64,000 nucleotides of DNA from UBA940 sp045613745 (GCA_045613745.1 JAZLBP010000013.1:1-64000); one strand, 5' to 3'. Positions 7,466 to 16,914 are shown, numbered from the stretch's first letter. A program made the numbers and translations. Notes: generated by a model not told the origin, from the letters alone.

Positions 7466-7680
7466 GACAGAAATAAGATTAATTGTTAACGAAAAAATAT
7501 TCACAATTATGTGCAAATGAGGAATACGTGATTTATAAATCGGCACTATACATAGTTCTGTGAAAAAAAGGACATGATATTCGTAATGAGTCTAGTATTT
7601 CAAAAATCATAGAGGTAAAACTGATTTATCGGATGTAATTGTAGGTAAATCCACTATCGCTATGGGCGAGAATGTAATTT

Positions 7681-7729
7681 AAACTGTGTAGCAAAGAAAT
7701 ATTATTAACTTTGCTAACACAGTTTTTTT
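7681..7729 (+). terminator. T-rich inverted repeat after the TIR operon
   Basis: A 16-base arm at 7681-7696 (AAACTGTGTAGCAAAG) pairs with 7709-7725 with one unpaired base, and a run of seven T follows. It can end transcription of the upstream gene run. Because the transposase start codon is the next base, it may equally be the left end of the IS256-type element. The 215 bases between 7466 and 7680 hold no gene I can support. Confidence 0.55.
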
Positions 7730-8658
7730 ATGAGCGAATTTGATTTTGAAAGTATCAAGGACAAGGCTATTGAACAGCAGAAAGCTGGAAGTCTTTATTG
7801 GGTAAGGATGGTGCATTTGTACCCTTGCTCGAAAGTATTTTGAATGCAGCATTGGAAGGTGAAATGGATGCCCGCCTAACGGAAGACGAACGTCTGAGTA
7901 TAATCGCCGCAACGGCAAAATGCAAACAAGTCCAGACACCTATGGGCGAAGTGACTGTTTCAATTCCTCGTGATCGCAATTTCACCTTCGATCCTCAATT
8001 TATCAAAAAACGTGAGACGATTCTTGCAGAAGGTGTTGCAGACCGTATTATCGGTTTGTACGCCATGGGCAATAGTACCCGTGAGATCAGTGGTTGGATG
8101 GAAGAGAATCTTGGGAATCGTGTGTCAGCCGATACCATCAGTTCTATAACGGACCGTGTCTTACCTGAAATAAAAGCCTAGAAATCATGTTCCCCTGACT
8201 CTGTTTACCCTATTGTATGGATGGACGCCATTCATTATAAGGTAACCGACGAACGTGGCTATGCTGTTACTCGTGCCATTTACAATGTGTTGGGTGTTGA
8301 TTCTGAAGGACATAAGGACCTGCTTGGTATGTATATATCCAAGGATGAAGGAGCAAACTTCTGGTTAAGTGTATTAACAGATTTACAGAACCGTGGAGTA
8401 CAGGATATCCTTATAGCTTGAGTTGATGGACTCAAAGGCTTTCCGGATGCTATACGTAGCGTATATCCAGATACGATTGTCCAGCTTTGCATCGTACATC
8501 AGATCCGTAACCCCATCAAATATGTAGGAAGTAAGCATCATAAGGGATTCATGTAGGATTTGAAACTTGTCTATCAGGCTGTCGGTAAGGATGCTGCCGA
8601 AACAGAACTTCTGAACTTGGATTCCAAGTGGGGAGAACAGTACCCCATTGTCATGTAA
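7730..8658 (+). pseudogene. Decayed IS256-family (mutator-type) transposase
   Basis: The translation pieced across frames matches IS256-type transposases: LLESILNAALEGEMDARL, then FDPQFIKKRETILAEGVADR, YAMGNSTREISGWM, the DDE-region start PIVWMDAIHYKV, and VDGLKGFPDAI. The copy is broken by a one-base loss near 7790 and by in-frame stops at about 8179 (in place of Trp), 8419 and 8554, and it lacks the C-terminal third, including the catalytic Glu region. It ends where the integrase region begins. It cannot be active. It marks past insertion and deletion at the edge of the TIR locus. Confidence 0.85.
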
Positions 8659-8671
8659 AATGATAAAAGTG

Positions 8672-8705
8672 ACCCGCCAGCAGTTCTTATGGGATGCTGA
8701 CGGGT
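8672..8705. terminator. Hairpin at the 3' end of the integrase gene
   Basis: ACCCGCCAGCA (8672-8682) pairs with TGCTGACGGGT (8695-8705) with one G-T pair. It lies 6 bases beyond the integrase stop codon (8711) and can serve as its terminator. Confidence 0.5.
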
Positions 8706-8710
8706 TTTGT

Positions 8711-9808
8711 TTACTTCAATTTCACCAAGGCTTTCCTTGCTTTTTGAGGAGAAAGTCGAACATAGATTTGAGTACTACTCACTTGTTTATGCCCCAACAA
8801 AGTTGCAATAGTGTATATATCTACGCCATTATCTAGCAGTCTCATTGCAAAAGTGTCGCGAAATCGATGAAAAGTGATGTGCTTGCTGATACCTGCTGTT
8901 TTTATGAGCATGGGAACGTATTTGTTTAAAGCATGCTCTGTAAGCCCATTGAAAACCACACCCTCTTTTAATGGTTTCCCCAATAGTTTAACAGCCGACT
9001 CTGATAAAGGCAATCTAACCTTATTCTGTGTTTTATGAATAATTAGCGTCATATATGCATTCTTTTTTGATCGTAAGTGAAGATTACGCCAATCAAGAGC
9101 AAGGACATCGCTTCTTCTAAGACCAGTATATATTGCAAATAGAGAAGCTTGTTTGACTTCCGGAAATATATCAAATTTCACTTTCTCCAATCTTTTAATT
9201 TCTGATTCTGTCAGATACTCTTTAGAGTCACCGTGCTTCCATGTAATCGTTTTTACATTTGCAGCCACGTTTGTTGGCAGAATCCCATCTTTGTAAGCAA
9301 GCGAAACAATATTCAGGAATGCACTGAAGTATGCCGCAGCAGTATTTCTTGCAAGTTTTTTTTGATGATGTAGGCATTTGTGTCGAAGTAGATAATTTTT
9401 GAATCCTTCACAATAACTGGGGACAATATCCTTAAATTGACACTTGTTGTTGCTGTATTTCCTGAAATGCCTCAGACTGCACTCAAATTTGATTCCGTAA
9501 TACTTGCAGTTGTTATGAAAATACTCAATAAAATCACCCGAGAGTTTGTCTTTCGATAGAGCGATATAATCTTTTTGTACAAGAGTAATATACCTTTCGC
9601 ATCGAATAGTTTCGGCTATTTCATTAATCATTCTATTATGCTTTTCTTGAATCTCGTTAGCCGGATTAACATATAATTCCAGATTAAGATTCTCATATCT
9701 GACACATTCGCCATTAGGTGCGACATAAGGAGGCATAAATTCTAAGTATAAAGACAACATTGCTCCCTTATTCTTTTTTCTTTCACGTAATTTTACTCTA
9801 TAGCTCAT
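8711..9808 (-). CDS. Tyrosine recombinase (phage/integrative-element integrase)
   Basis: A 365-residue integrase of the type common in Bacteroidales mobile elements. It has an N-terminal arm-binding region, a SAM-like core-binding domain (about 100-185) and a catalytic domain. Catalytic residues are visible: Arg in TGLRRSD, Lys in IIHKTQNKVR, the HxxR box in FHRFRDTF, His in LLGHK, and the nucleophilic Tyr in TQIYVRLS near the C-terminus. It should integrate and excise DNA by strand exchange at an att site. The preceding helix-turn-helix gene overlaps its start by 11 bases. It faces away from mnmE, and together with the upstream repeats it marks one border of the AT-rich island. Confidence 0.9.
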   Translation of the reverse strand: MSYRVKLRERKKNKGAMLSLYLEFMPPYVAPNGECVRYENLNLELYVNPANEIQEKHNRMINEIAETIRCERYITLVQKDYIALSKDKLSGDFIEYFHNNCKYYGIKFECSLRHFRKYSNNKCQFKDIVPSYCEGFKNYLLRHKCLHHQKKLARNTAAAYFSAFLNIVSLAYKDGILPTNVAANVKTITWKHGDSKEYLTESEIKRLEKVKFDIFPEVKQASLFAIYTGLRRSDVLALDWRNLHLRSKKNAYMTLIIHKTQNKVRLPLSESAVKLLGKPLKEGVVFNGLTEHALNKYVPMLIKTAGISKHITFHRFRDTFAMRLLDNGVDIYTIATLLGHKQVSSTQIYVRLSPQKARKALVKLK

Positions 9809-10430
9809 TGTGGTAATTTATTTGATTGTCTTTTATAATCCTTAATACATCTTTCTGTAAGAATTGCATGATTCCGCTATGAAATCGTGTTCTGACTTCA
9901 CGTTTGGCTACGCAGGAATATAGATTTGCTTTTGGAATGTGTAGGTAATTTTCTATCTCATCAATGTCAATCCACTCTTTAAAATATATTGATTCTTTCT
10001 TCCAGCCCTCTTCTACATCATATCTATCAAAACGTCTGAGTGAACCGATGAAGAATGTATGAATATTGTACCTTGAGACAAATATTAGTGACCACGAGCG
10101 GCTTCTTCCCATATACTTCATCATCCCTTTAAGTGAATAGGAGGGAGGACCGAATGGAGAAGCCGGCAATACATCAAAATGCGAATACCACATAAGAAAT
10201 CTTCGCCATTCGATTTGAAGACTTTTGCTGTATATTTGTTTTGATAGTGGGTCTTTGTCAGTGGATAATAATTTCATGCTATGGATCTGTGCATAGATGA
10301 AACGTTTACTGAAACCAGACAACTCACTTGCTTGGGAAATTGAAAGAATATTACCTGTGATAATCTCTTTCCATTCATTACCCAAGGTATCCCATTCTCT
10401 TGGATAATGATTAAAAAACTTTGTATTCAT
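9798..10430 (-). CDS. Helix-turn-helix protein upstream of the integrase
   Basis: A protein of about 210 residues with two regions that look like winged or excisionase-type DNA-binding helices: ILSISQASELSGFSKRFIYA near residue 30, and DEIENYLHIPKANLYSCVAK near the C-terminus. Between them is an aromatic-rich region that I do not recognise. ATG 10430 is chosen; an in-frame ATG at 10448 would add six residues. Its 3' end overlaps the integrase by 11 bases, so the two are co-expressed. By position it could be an excisionase or a regulator of the mobile element, which is inference. Confidence 0.6.
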   Translation of the reverse strand: MNTKFFNHYPREWDTLGNEWKEIITGNILSISQASELSGFSKRFIYAQIHSMKLLSTDKDPLSKQIYSKSLQIEWRRFLMWYSHFDVLPASPFGPPSYSLKGMMKYMGRSRSWSLIFVSRYNIHTFFIGSLRRFDRYDVEEGWKKESIYFKEWIDIDEIENYLHIPKANLYSCVAKREVRTRFHSGIMQFLQKDVLRIIKDNQINYHNEL

Positions 10431-10448
10431 TATATATATGAGCCACAT

Positions 10449-10972
10449 TAGAGCGGCACAATAATATATAACTCACCCTATTGACTATTCTCTATTTGAT
10501 GGGAATAGAAGGTGTATTTAACAAGAAACTTACAAATTGCAACTAAATATTGAATGCGAAAAATTTGAATTTTCTGTCAAATATATGCTTCGTAGTAAAA
10601 TCGCTTTTAGGTACAAATGTTAAACACTTCATACAAAGCATTTTAACCTAATTCAAAATTGTCACATGGGTGCCCAAGGGACAAAAAGGGACAAAAAACT
10701 GCGTCCCTCGAGTGTCTGGGGCACAAACGAGGGACAAAATTGTATCTCATAATAGAAAAGAAACGAGTAATAAACCACCATGAAATGCAAATATCACTAT
10801 GGTGAATATATGTACATATTGAAGGATTTCATGTTTGTAGATAGAGATTGTAAGCGATTTGCAGTAAAATAGGGCTTTATTACATTATAAATCTGTGCAC
10901 AGTCCCTAAATTTCGTCGCATATACGTATCGTAATTGTAAAAATTATCGAATTTCGGACGGTAAATATGTAA
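10449..10972. other. AT-rich non-coding stretch between the integrase unit and the mnmE side
   Basis: No open frame in this stretch resembles a protein. It contains the repeats listed at 10678-10740 and otherwise AT-rich DNA. Base composition changes from AT-rich to GC-rich near 11.0-11.1 kb, so an island junction probably lies here or just to the right. I could not identify a duplicated att core. Confidence 0.6.
10678..10740. repeat. GGGACAAAA repeats upstream of the integrase unit
   Basis: GGGACAAAAA occurs twice in tandem (10678-10687, 10688-10697), and GGGACAAAAT follows at 10731-10740. An inverted partner GTCCCTCG (10703-10710) faces CGAGGGAC (10728-10735). Short repeats like these beside an integrase and a small DNA-binding protein often bind the recombinase or an excisionase. 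No protein binding can be shown from sequence. Confidence 0.6.
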
Positions 10973-11005
10973 AAAGCCCGAATTTTTCGTTAAAATTCAG
11001 GCTTT
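10973..11005. terminator. Bidirectional terminator beyond mnmE
   Basis: AAAGCCCGAATTTT (10973-10986) pairs with AAAATTCAGGCTTT (10992-11005) with one mismatch. A/T tracts on both sides would let it work in either direction. It lies about 165 bases past the mnmE stop codon. Confidence 0.65.
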
Positions 11006-11170
11006 ACATTTTCCAGGATGGAAAATTTATTGTATATCTTCAATTTTTAGATTTAATTTTGCAATACTCTGAAATACAACAATTTACAATCTCATTACAA
11101 ATCGAAAAATTGCTGATTTTTACACGTGAAAATACAGCTTAAAACATTGTGTATCAATGCGTTACAATCG

Positions 11171-12502
11171 TTATTTGCCGATGCAGAAGTTGGCAAAGAT
11201 ATTGCCGAGGGTTTCATCGGTGGTGATTTCGCCGGTGATTTCGCCGAGGTGGAACAGCACTTCGCGGACATCCTCGCTAAGCATATCCGAGGGTACATTC
11301 ATATCGAGGCCTTTCAGGCAAGCCTCGACACCCGACAGCGCCGCGCTGAGCGATGAGTAGTGGCGCATATTAGACACGACTGTCGCGCCGCACTCCAAGC
11401 CCGAAGTATCGACAACCTCGCGCAACACAGCACGCAAAGCATCCACTCCCGTGCCCTGTTTGGCCGAAATAACGACAGTTCGGTCACCAGTCCTACCCGA
11501 CTCCACTCCACAGCGGTCGGCCTTATTAAACACCCTGATAACGGGCGCATCGCACTCCAAAGGCTCGCACTCGTCACCCGCAACCGACAGATGCAACACC
11601 ACGTCGGCACGTTCGATGGCGCCGTGCGTACGGTCTATACCCATCTGCTCCAATCGGTCGTCGGTGGCACGAATACCCGCGGTATCCATAAAGCGGAAGC
11701 GCACGCCGTCGATGGTGCAGCTCTCTTCAATCACATCGCGCGTTGTACCCGCCACATCCGACACCATTGCGCGGTCGTCGTTGAGCAGTCGGTTGAGCAG
11801 CGTACTTTTACCGACATTGGGCGCGCCCACAATAGCCACAGCAACGCCATTTTTGATGGCATTTCCGAGGCGGAACGACTCGGCGAGGGTTGATATGCGG
11901 TTTTGGATTTTTTGAAGCAACGAGCGCATCACACTGCGGTCGGCAAACTCCACATCCTCCTCCGAGAAGTCGAGTTCCAGTTCCAGCAGCGAGGTTATAT
12001 TGAGCAGTTCGGCGCGGAGTTCGGCCAAGTCGCGCGAGAATCCGCCCCTCATCTGGTTCATAGCTATTCGGTGGTCGGCAGCCGACGCCGAGGCAATCAT
12101 ATCGGCTACGGCTTCGGCCTGCGAGAGGTCCATCTTGCCATTGACAAAGGCGCGTTGGGTAAACTCGCCCGCGGTGGCTGCACGCGCACCCGCATCAATG
12201 AGCAGTGCCACCATACGACCCACGATATAGCCCGAAGCGTGGCACGAGATTTCGACCGCGTTTTCGCCCGTATAGGAGCGGGGGGCGCGGAACACCGACA
12301 CCAACACATCGTCCAACACATTTGCACCGTCCATAATGCGGCCATACAGAATGGTATAGCCCTCGGCGTCGGCCACACGGCCTCGGCTCGAACGGAACAC
12401 TTTGTCGGTTACTTCGAAGGCCGCTTCGCCGCTTACGCGGATAACGGCTATGGCTCCACCCTGCCCTGTTGCAGGTGCCACTATGGTATCGGTTCGTCGC
12501 AT
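11171..12502 (-). CDS. mnmE: tRNA modification GTPase MnmE
   Basis: MnmE works with MnmG to place a carboxymethylaminomethyl (or related) group on U34 of tRNAs that read split codon boxes. The 443-residue protein starts with the TrmE N-terminal fold (DTIVAPATGQGGAIAVIRVSG). The GTPase domain is inserted in a helical domain: P-loop GAPNVGKS, switch DTAGIR and specificity motif NKAD. The C-terminal CIGK, which carries the reactive Cys, is intact. Length is normal. Its ATG overlaps the stop codon of the upstream lytic transglycosylase gene (TAATG at 12501-12504), so the genes are translationally coupled in the parAB-DUF5683-transglycosylase-mnmE order. Confidence 0.97.
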   Translation of the reverse strand: MRRTDTIVAPATGQGGAIAVIRVSGEAAFEVTDKVFRSSRGRVADAEGYTILYGRIMDGANVLDDVLVSVFRAPRSYTGENAVEISCHASGYIVGRMVALLIDAGARAATAGEFTQRAFVNGKMDLSQAEAVADMIASASAADHRIAMNQMRGGFSRDLAELRAELLNITSLLELELDFSEEDVEFADRSVMRSLLQKIQNRISTLAESFRLGNAIKNGVAVAIVGAPNVGKSTLLNRLLNDDRAMVSDVAGTTRDVIEESCTIDGVRFRFMDTAGIRATDDRLEQMGIDRTHGAIERADVVLHLSVAGDECEPLECDAPVIRVFNKADRCGVESGRTGDRTVVISAKQGTGVDALRAVLREVVDTSGLECGATVVSNMRHYSSLSAALSGVEACLKGLDMNVPSDMLSEDVREVLFHLGEITGEITTDETLGNIFANFCIGK

Positions 12503-13824
12503 TAGTACGATTTTTGGATTACAAGATTTTGTCCTACGCGGATGGTGGTACTACGCAAGTGGTTCCAAGCCATAATCTGCTTGACAGTCACGCGATATTT
12601 GCCTGCGATTCCGCCGAGAGTTTCGCCACTTTTGACCTTGTGGGTAATGCTTTGCGGCTCCTCGAAAAACTTGGGATTTATGCTTGCGGGCTTGAGATAC
12701 TTGGCCATATAGACGGTATCCTTGCCGTAAATTGTGTCGGCTTTGGCTATGAATCGTGTTACCTGGTTTTGGGGCAGCACAAGACTATATTGCTTGTTGA
12801 GCGCAGGGATAATATCCATTCGGTACTGCGGATTGAGCATACGCAGGGTTTCGATGGGTAGGTCGATGGTCGAGGACACCTGCGACAGGTGCATCGGACG
12901 GCTCACGATAATGGTATCGGTGGCCAGCGGAATGGGATTCTCGGTCATCCTGATACCGTGCAGGTCGTGATAGGTGTAGGCATAGGTAGCAGCAATGAAC
13001 GAGGGCACATAACCACGAGTTTCGCGCGGCAGGAAGGGATAGATATCCCAAAACGTTTTGGCCTTGGGACCCGCATAGCGGAACGCCTTGTTGACATTAC
13101 CGGGACCGCAGTTGTAGGCCGCCAACGCAAGGCTCCAATCGCCATAAATATTGTAGAGATCTTTGAGGTAGCGAAGTGCTGCATCGGTCGAGGCAATGGG
13201 GTCGCATCGTTGGTCGATGAACGATGTGATTTCCAACCCGTAGCGCTTGCCGGTAGCGTACATAAACTGCCAGATACCCATAGCACCCACACGCGAACGA
13301 GCCGAGGGATTGAGTGCCGACTCAATGACGGGCAACATACGCAACTCCAACGGCATAGAGTCGCGCAGCAGACGTTCCTCGAAAATCGGGAAGTAATAGA
13401 CACTGCGACCCAGCACCGCGCTAACGGTCTGTTTGCGAGTGGTGGTATAGGCCACAAGATAGCGCTTAACGATGGGGTTATACGACAGGTCGATAGCCGA
13501 CATAATGCCATTCAGTCGGGCAAACCACACCGAGTCTGGGATATCGGTTTTGACTTCCGCAGTGGAGTCTATATCAAGGAGTTCGCGGCGGTAGAATTCA
13601 AACTCGCCCGCGGGATTTTTGGTATAGAGTTGGTGTAGCAGCGAGTCGAAAATCTCGGCGCGTCGCAAATCCTCCTCGGTGTAGAGTGAGTCGGCTGCGA
13701 GGCTGTCTGCCACGATGGTATGTTCCGAAGCGAGGGCGGTGCTATCGGCCGCAATAGTGGCAACCGAAATCGAATCAACAGCCGCCATAGCCGCCAATGG
13801 TACAATCAGCGAGAGTAATTTCAT
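12502..13824 (-). CDS. Lytic transglycosylase with LysM (MltD-like)
   Basis: A 440-residue secreted enzyme that cleaves the peptidoglycan glycan chain to form anhydromuropeptides. It has an N-terminal hydrophobic signal sequence, a long linker, and an SLT domain. Visible there are the catalytic Glu in LPVIESALNPSARS, GAMGIWQFMYATGKRYGL, and the LAAYNCGPGNVNKA and LPRETRGYVPSF motifs. One LysM repeat closes the protein (THKVKSGETLGGIAGKYRV). The layout is that of MltD, but with a single clear LysM. It is encoded directly before mnmE and after DUF5683 in the same direction. Confidence 0.9.
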   Translation of the reverse strand: MKLLSLIVPLAAMAAVDSISVATIAADSTALASEHTIVADSLAADSLYTEEDLRRAEIFDSLLHQLYTKNPAGEFEFYRRELLDIDSTAEVKTDIPDSVWFARLNGIMSAIDLSYNPIVKRYLVAYTTTRKQTVSAVLGRSVYYFPIFEERLLRDSMPLELRMLPVIESALNPSARSRVGAMGIWQFMYATGKRYGLEITSFIDQRCDPIASTDAALRYLKDLYNIYGDWSLALAAYNCGPGNVNKAFRYAGPKAKTFWDIYPFLPRETRGYVPSFIAATYAYTYHDLHGIRMTENPIPLATDTIIVSRPMHLSQVSSTIDLPIETLRMLNPQYRMDIIPALNKQYSLVLPQNQVTRFIAKADTIYGKDTVYMAKYLKPASINPKFFEEPQSITHKVKSGETLGGIAGKYRVTVKQIMAWNHLRSTTIRVGQNLVIQKSY

Positions 13825-13833
13825 ATATAGTGT

Positions 13834-15183
13834 CTAAAATGTCAGGTTGAAGTTCAGACCAAGAGATGCGGTCTGTCCTCGCATTTGGGTTGTGGAGTAC
13901 ATCAGCGAGGGTGTCAGTTGCATCGACAAGTCGTCGCTAATGTCATAGGTTTTCATATGGGCGCTTGCGTGGGCATCCACAATCTGTACCGCATAGAACG
14001 CCGCAGTGAGGATGATACACAAGTCACGGTTACGGCGATAGGAGTTTCGATAAGTCTTGATTTGGTCGGTATTGAAATAGGGGAACTCGTCGGCACTTGT
14101 GACCTGCCCCTTGTTCTCCATACGCAGTTCGTAGGCACGTTGGAAACGTTGCAAACCACGGTTATTGAAGTCTATACAGTACACCAGCGCACCAAAACCA
14201 CCAAGCACAATGGGCAGTTTCCACGCCTGATTGTTGTAGATTTGACCTGCACCCGGACACACCATAGCCAGAGTGGTCGCCTTGGTCACATCCGACACAC
14301 CTTTCTGCGGGCTGTTAAGCACACCATCCACAAGGAAATAGACATACGTTGCCGCCGTAGCACCATATAGTAGCGTCATATTGGTCTTGTACTTATTCAT
14401 CTGCAACTGAATGGCATCCAACGTCTCGCTACGACCCACACCATTGACTTTGAGGTAGTCGTCGTAGCGTTTCTTGTAGATGTTGTGGATATTGGTCTGC
14501 GCAATACCGAAGCCCATTCCCAGACCTACGGTCGAGTAGAGAATCGGCAGTTTCCAATACTGCTCGTTGTAGATTTGCGAGAAACCGGGTACGGGAATCG
14601 AGATGGCCGCCACCTTGCCGATAGTAATACTATCGCGGAACAACTTGCTATAACGCGGTTGCAGACTTCGCTCATATCGTTTGATTTGGCGGGCGTTCAT
14701 ACCCAGTGTTGCCGAGTCAACGGGAATCAACTTGGGCAACAGCGTGTCGGCACCCGCGATGTAGAGGTCCAAAAAGCGGTTTTCGCTCATCAGATACTTT
14801 GCAGCGCCTGACGCAATCGGGGCGTTCTTGTTTTCGACAAGTCGGTAACCCAAAGAGTCTTGCGCCGTAGGCGTAGCGATGGTGTCGATGCTCACGGGAA
14901 TGGTGTCGTACACCACAGTAAGCATTGTGTCGATGACACTCAAATCAAACTTCTTGTCGTCGGCGCGCAACGAGTCGAGCACCGTCACAAAGCGTTTGAG
15001 CGAGTCGAGAGTCATCTGCGTAAGGTCAACGTTCGCCTTGTTATCGACGCTTCGTTCGGCCATACCGTTTTTGATGATGACACGTTGGAATCCTGTCGGG
15101 GTGATGGTCTGCGCCTTCACTCCGAGCAACGATGCCACACACATCACCGCCACACATATCGCTATTTTGAGCCCTCGTGCCAC
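13834..15183 (-). CDS. DUF5683 membrane protein
   Basis: A 449-residue protein with a signal sequence (IAICVAVMCVASLLGVKA), a variable acidic lead of about 170 residues, and two copies of a motif typical of DUF5683: PGFSQIYNEQYWKLPILYS and PGAGQIYNNQAWKLPIVLG. Each copy is followed by hydrophobic, probably membrane-spanning, segments. The function is not known. In Bacteroidales the family is often found next to parB and a lytic transglycosylase, as here, which suggests an envelope role coordinated with chromosome segregation or division (inference). Its start overlaps the end of parB by one base. Confidence 0.85.
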   Translation of the reverse strand: MARGLKIAICVAVMCVASLLGVKAQTITPTGFQRVIIKNGMAERSVDNKANVDLTQMTLDSLKRFVTVLDSLRADDKKFDLSVIDTMLTVVYDTIPVSIDTIATPTAQDSLGYRLVENKNAPIASGAAKYLMSENRFLDLYIAGADTLLPKLIPVDSATLGMNARQIKRYERSLQPRYSKLFRDSITIGKVAAISIPVPGFSQIYNEQYWKLPILYSTVGLGMGFGIAQTNIHNIYKKRYDDYLKVNGVGRSETLDAIQLQMNKYKTNMTLLYGATAATYVYFLVDGVLNSPQKGVSDVTKATTLAMVCPGAGQIYNNQAWKLPIVLGGFGALVYCIDFNNRGLQRFQRAYELRMENKGQVTSADEFPYFNTDQIKTYRNSYRRNRDLCIILTAAFYAVQIVDAHASAHMKTYDISDDLSMQLTPSLMYSTTQMRGQTASLGLNFNLTF

Positions 15184-16034
15184 TATGCTCCGCCAAGTTT
15201 ATTGATAAATCGCTCGACGTCTTGTTCGCCAGCGAATTCGATTACGATTTTACCTTTACCGCTCTTGGTTGTTTTGATGCTGATATTCTCCGAGAAGTAG
15301 CGCTCCAACAACTCCACAAGGCGTCCATAGCTCTCGGGATACTCCTCCTCTTCGACACTTGCAGCACTGCGCGCGTTGGCCAATTTGGCAGCATAATCTT
15401 CGAGTTGACGCACCGAAAGATTCTTTTTGAGGCACTTTTTGAGCAGGGGCAACTGACGCATCTCGTCGGCCGAGGCGATAACCTTGGCGTGACCCATCGA
15501 AATCAGTTCCTCGCGCACAGCAAGTTGCACCTCGGGGGGCAGGTTCAGCAGACGCAGATAGTTGGCTACGGTCGAACGTTTTTTACCCACGCGCTCCGAG
15601 AGTTTGTCTTGGGTCAGCTCGCACTCCTCCATCAGTCGTTTGAGCGACAGAGCAACCTCCATTGCGTTGAGGTCTTGGCGCTGAATATTCTCGACCAGAG
15701 CCATCTCGTGAAGATTTTGATCACTCACCTCGCGCACAAATACAGGGACGGTCTCCAATCCCGCTGCGCAGGCTGCACGCCAGCGACGTTCGCCACTGAT
15801 AATGATAAACTTATCACCCTCGGGCTTAACGGTGATGGGTTGAATGATGCCCACCGCACGAATCGAGTCGGCCAGCTCGTCCAGAGCCGTCTGATCAAAC
15901 ACTGTGCGGGGTTGTGTGGGGTTGGGGATAATGCGCTCCACTGCCACCATTTCGCCAATGGTTTTTGTAGGCTCACCACCCACGCTGTTCAACGCCAAAA
16001 TCGCGTCGAGTCCTCGTCCTAAACCTTTTGCCAT
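15183..16034 (-). CDS. parB: Chromosome-partitioning protein ParB
   Basis: A 283-residue ParB/Spo0J protein. It starts with the typical MAKGLGRGLDAIL. It then has the CTPase box (IIPNPTQPRTVFD, ISGERRWRA), the central helix-turn-helix (LTQDKLSERVGKKRSTVANYLRL) and a C-terminal dimerisation region rich in charged residues. It binds parS near the origin and spreads by CTP-dependent sliding, and ParA moves the complex. parA lies 8 bases upstream in the same direction. I found no parS consensus (TGTTTCACGTGAAACA) in the window. Confidence 0.97.
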   Translation of the reverse strand: MAKGLGRGLDAILALNSVGGEPTKTIGEMVAVERIIPNPTQPRTVFDQTALDELADSIRAVGIIQPITVKPEGDKFIIISGERRWRAACAAGLETVPVFVREVSDQNLHEMALVENIQRQDLNAMEVALSLKRLMEECELTQDKLSERVGKKRSTVANYLRLLNLPPEVQLAVREELISMGHAKVIASADEMRQLPLLKKCLKKNLSVRQLEDYAAKLANARSAASVEEEEYPESYGRLVELLERYFSENISIKTTKSGKGKIVIEFAGEQDVERFINKLGGA

Positions 16035-16042
16035 ATTTTGTT

Positions 16043-16807
16043 CTACTTTTTGCGGTTTCTCTTCAAAAATTCCTTTGCCAAATTCATATAGGTCACACTG
16101 CCGGTTGCCGAAGCGTCGTACAGGATGACGGGTTTGCCGTGGCTGGGTGCTTCACTCAAACGAATATTTCGGCCGATAATTGTGTCGAACACCATATCGC
16201 CAAAGTGACGTTTCACCTCCTCAACCACTTGATTAGCCATACGACTGCGGCTGTACATAGTCATCACAAAGCCCTCGATGCCCAGCGAAGTATTGAATCG
16301 CGACTGGGTAATGCGAATCGAGTTGAGCAGTTTACTGAGTCCCTCCAAGGCAAAGTACTCGCACTGCACGGGAATGAGCACGCTGTCGGCGGCCACCAAC
16401 ACATTGGCGGTCATAAAGCCGAGCGACGGCGAGCAGTCCACAAAGATATAATCAAATTTCTCCTTGACGGGGTCAAGCAGGTTTTTGATTATTCGGTGGG
16501 CGTCAGGCATACTCGGCATCTCTACATCGGCAGCCACAAGGTCGATACTCGACGGTATGAGCCACAGTTTTTTGATGTCGGCGCTCTGTTTCATCACCTC
16601 CTCGGCAGTTTTGCGGCCTGTGATGCAGTCGTATATATTGTCGCCCGACACATCGAAACCGAGTCCCGATGTAGCATTGGCTTGGGGGTCTGCGTCCACG
16701 AGCAGCACCTTTTTACCGAGCAGTGCCACATTGGCAGCCAAGTTCATTGCGGTGGTGGTTTTTCCCACTCCGCCCTTCTGATTTGCGAGTGCAATTATCT
16801 TTCCCAT
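16043..16807 (-). CDS. parA: Chromosome-partitioning ATPase ParA (Soj)
   Basis: A 254-residue ParA with the deviant Walker A motif KGGVGKTTTAMN at the start, DADPQANAT as switch I, and VDCSPSLGFMT as the Walker B region. Length is typical of chromosomal ParA without an extra N-terminal DNA-binding domain. It binds DNA as an ATP dimer and moves ParB-parS complexes. It is the first gene of the - strand run parA-parB-DUF5683-transglycosylase-mnmE and is divergent from the CPBP protease gene. Confidence 0.97.
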   Translation of the reverse strand: MGKIIALANQKGGVGKTTTAMNLAANVALLGKKVLLVDADPQANATSGLGFDVSGDNIYDCITGRKTAEEVMKQSADIKKLWLIPSSIDLVAADVEMPSMPDAHRIIKNLLDPVKEKFDYIFVDCSPSLGFMTANVLVAADSVLIPVQCEYFALEGLSKLLNSIRITQSRFNTSLGIEGFVMTMYSRSRMANQVVEEVKRHFGDMVFDTIIGRNIRLSEAPSHGKPVILYDASATGSVTYMNLAKEFLKRNRKK

Positions 16808-16856
16808 AAGCAGTTAGTTACCCTATCGGAAGGTTTTGCACCCTCCGACAATTCCA

Positions 16857-16864
16857 CAAATGTA
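16857..16864 (-). promoter_or_regulatory. Bacteroidales -7 box for the parA run
   Basis: On the - strand this reads TACATTTG, matching TAnnTTTG, 50 bases upstream of parA. No convincing -33 TTTG is visible at the proper distance. Confidence 0.45.
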
Positions 16865-16906
16865 GTCAATTTCCGCGAATTTTCATAAAGTGTCCGAAAA
16901 ATTGCG

Positions 16907-16914
16907 TATATTTG
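16907..16914 (+). promoter_or_regulatory. Bacteroidales -7 box for the CPBP gene run
   Basis: TATATTTG matches the TAnnTTTG consensus 42 bases before the chosen ATG at 16956. It supports that start over an in-frame GTG at 16890, which lies upstream of the predicted transcript start. Confidence 0.6.

Noticed and set aside
11120..11135. ACACGTGAAA as a parS site for ParB
   Set aside because: It matches only the centre of the 16-base parS palindrome; the outer bases differ, so it is not supported.
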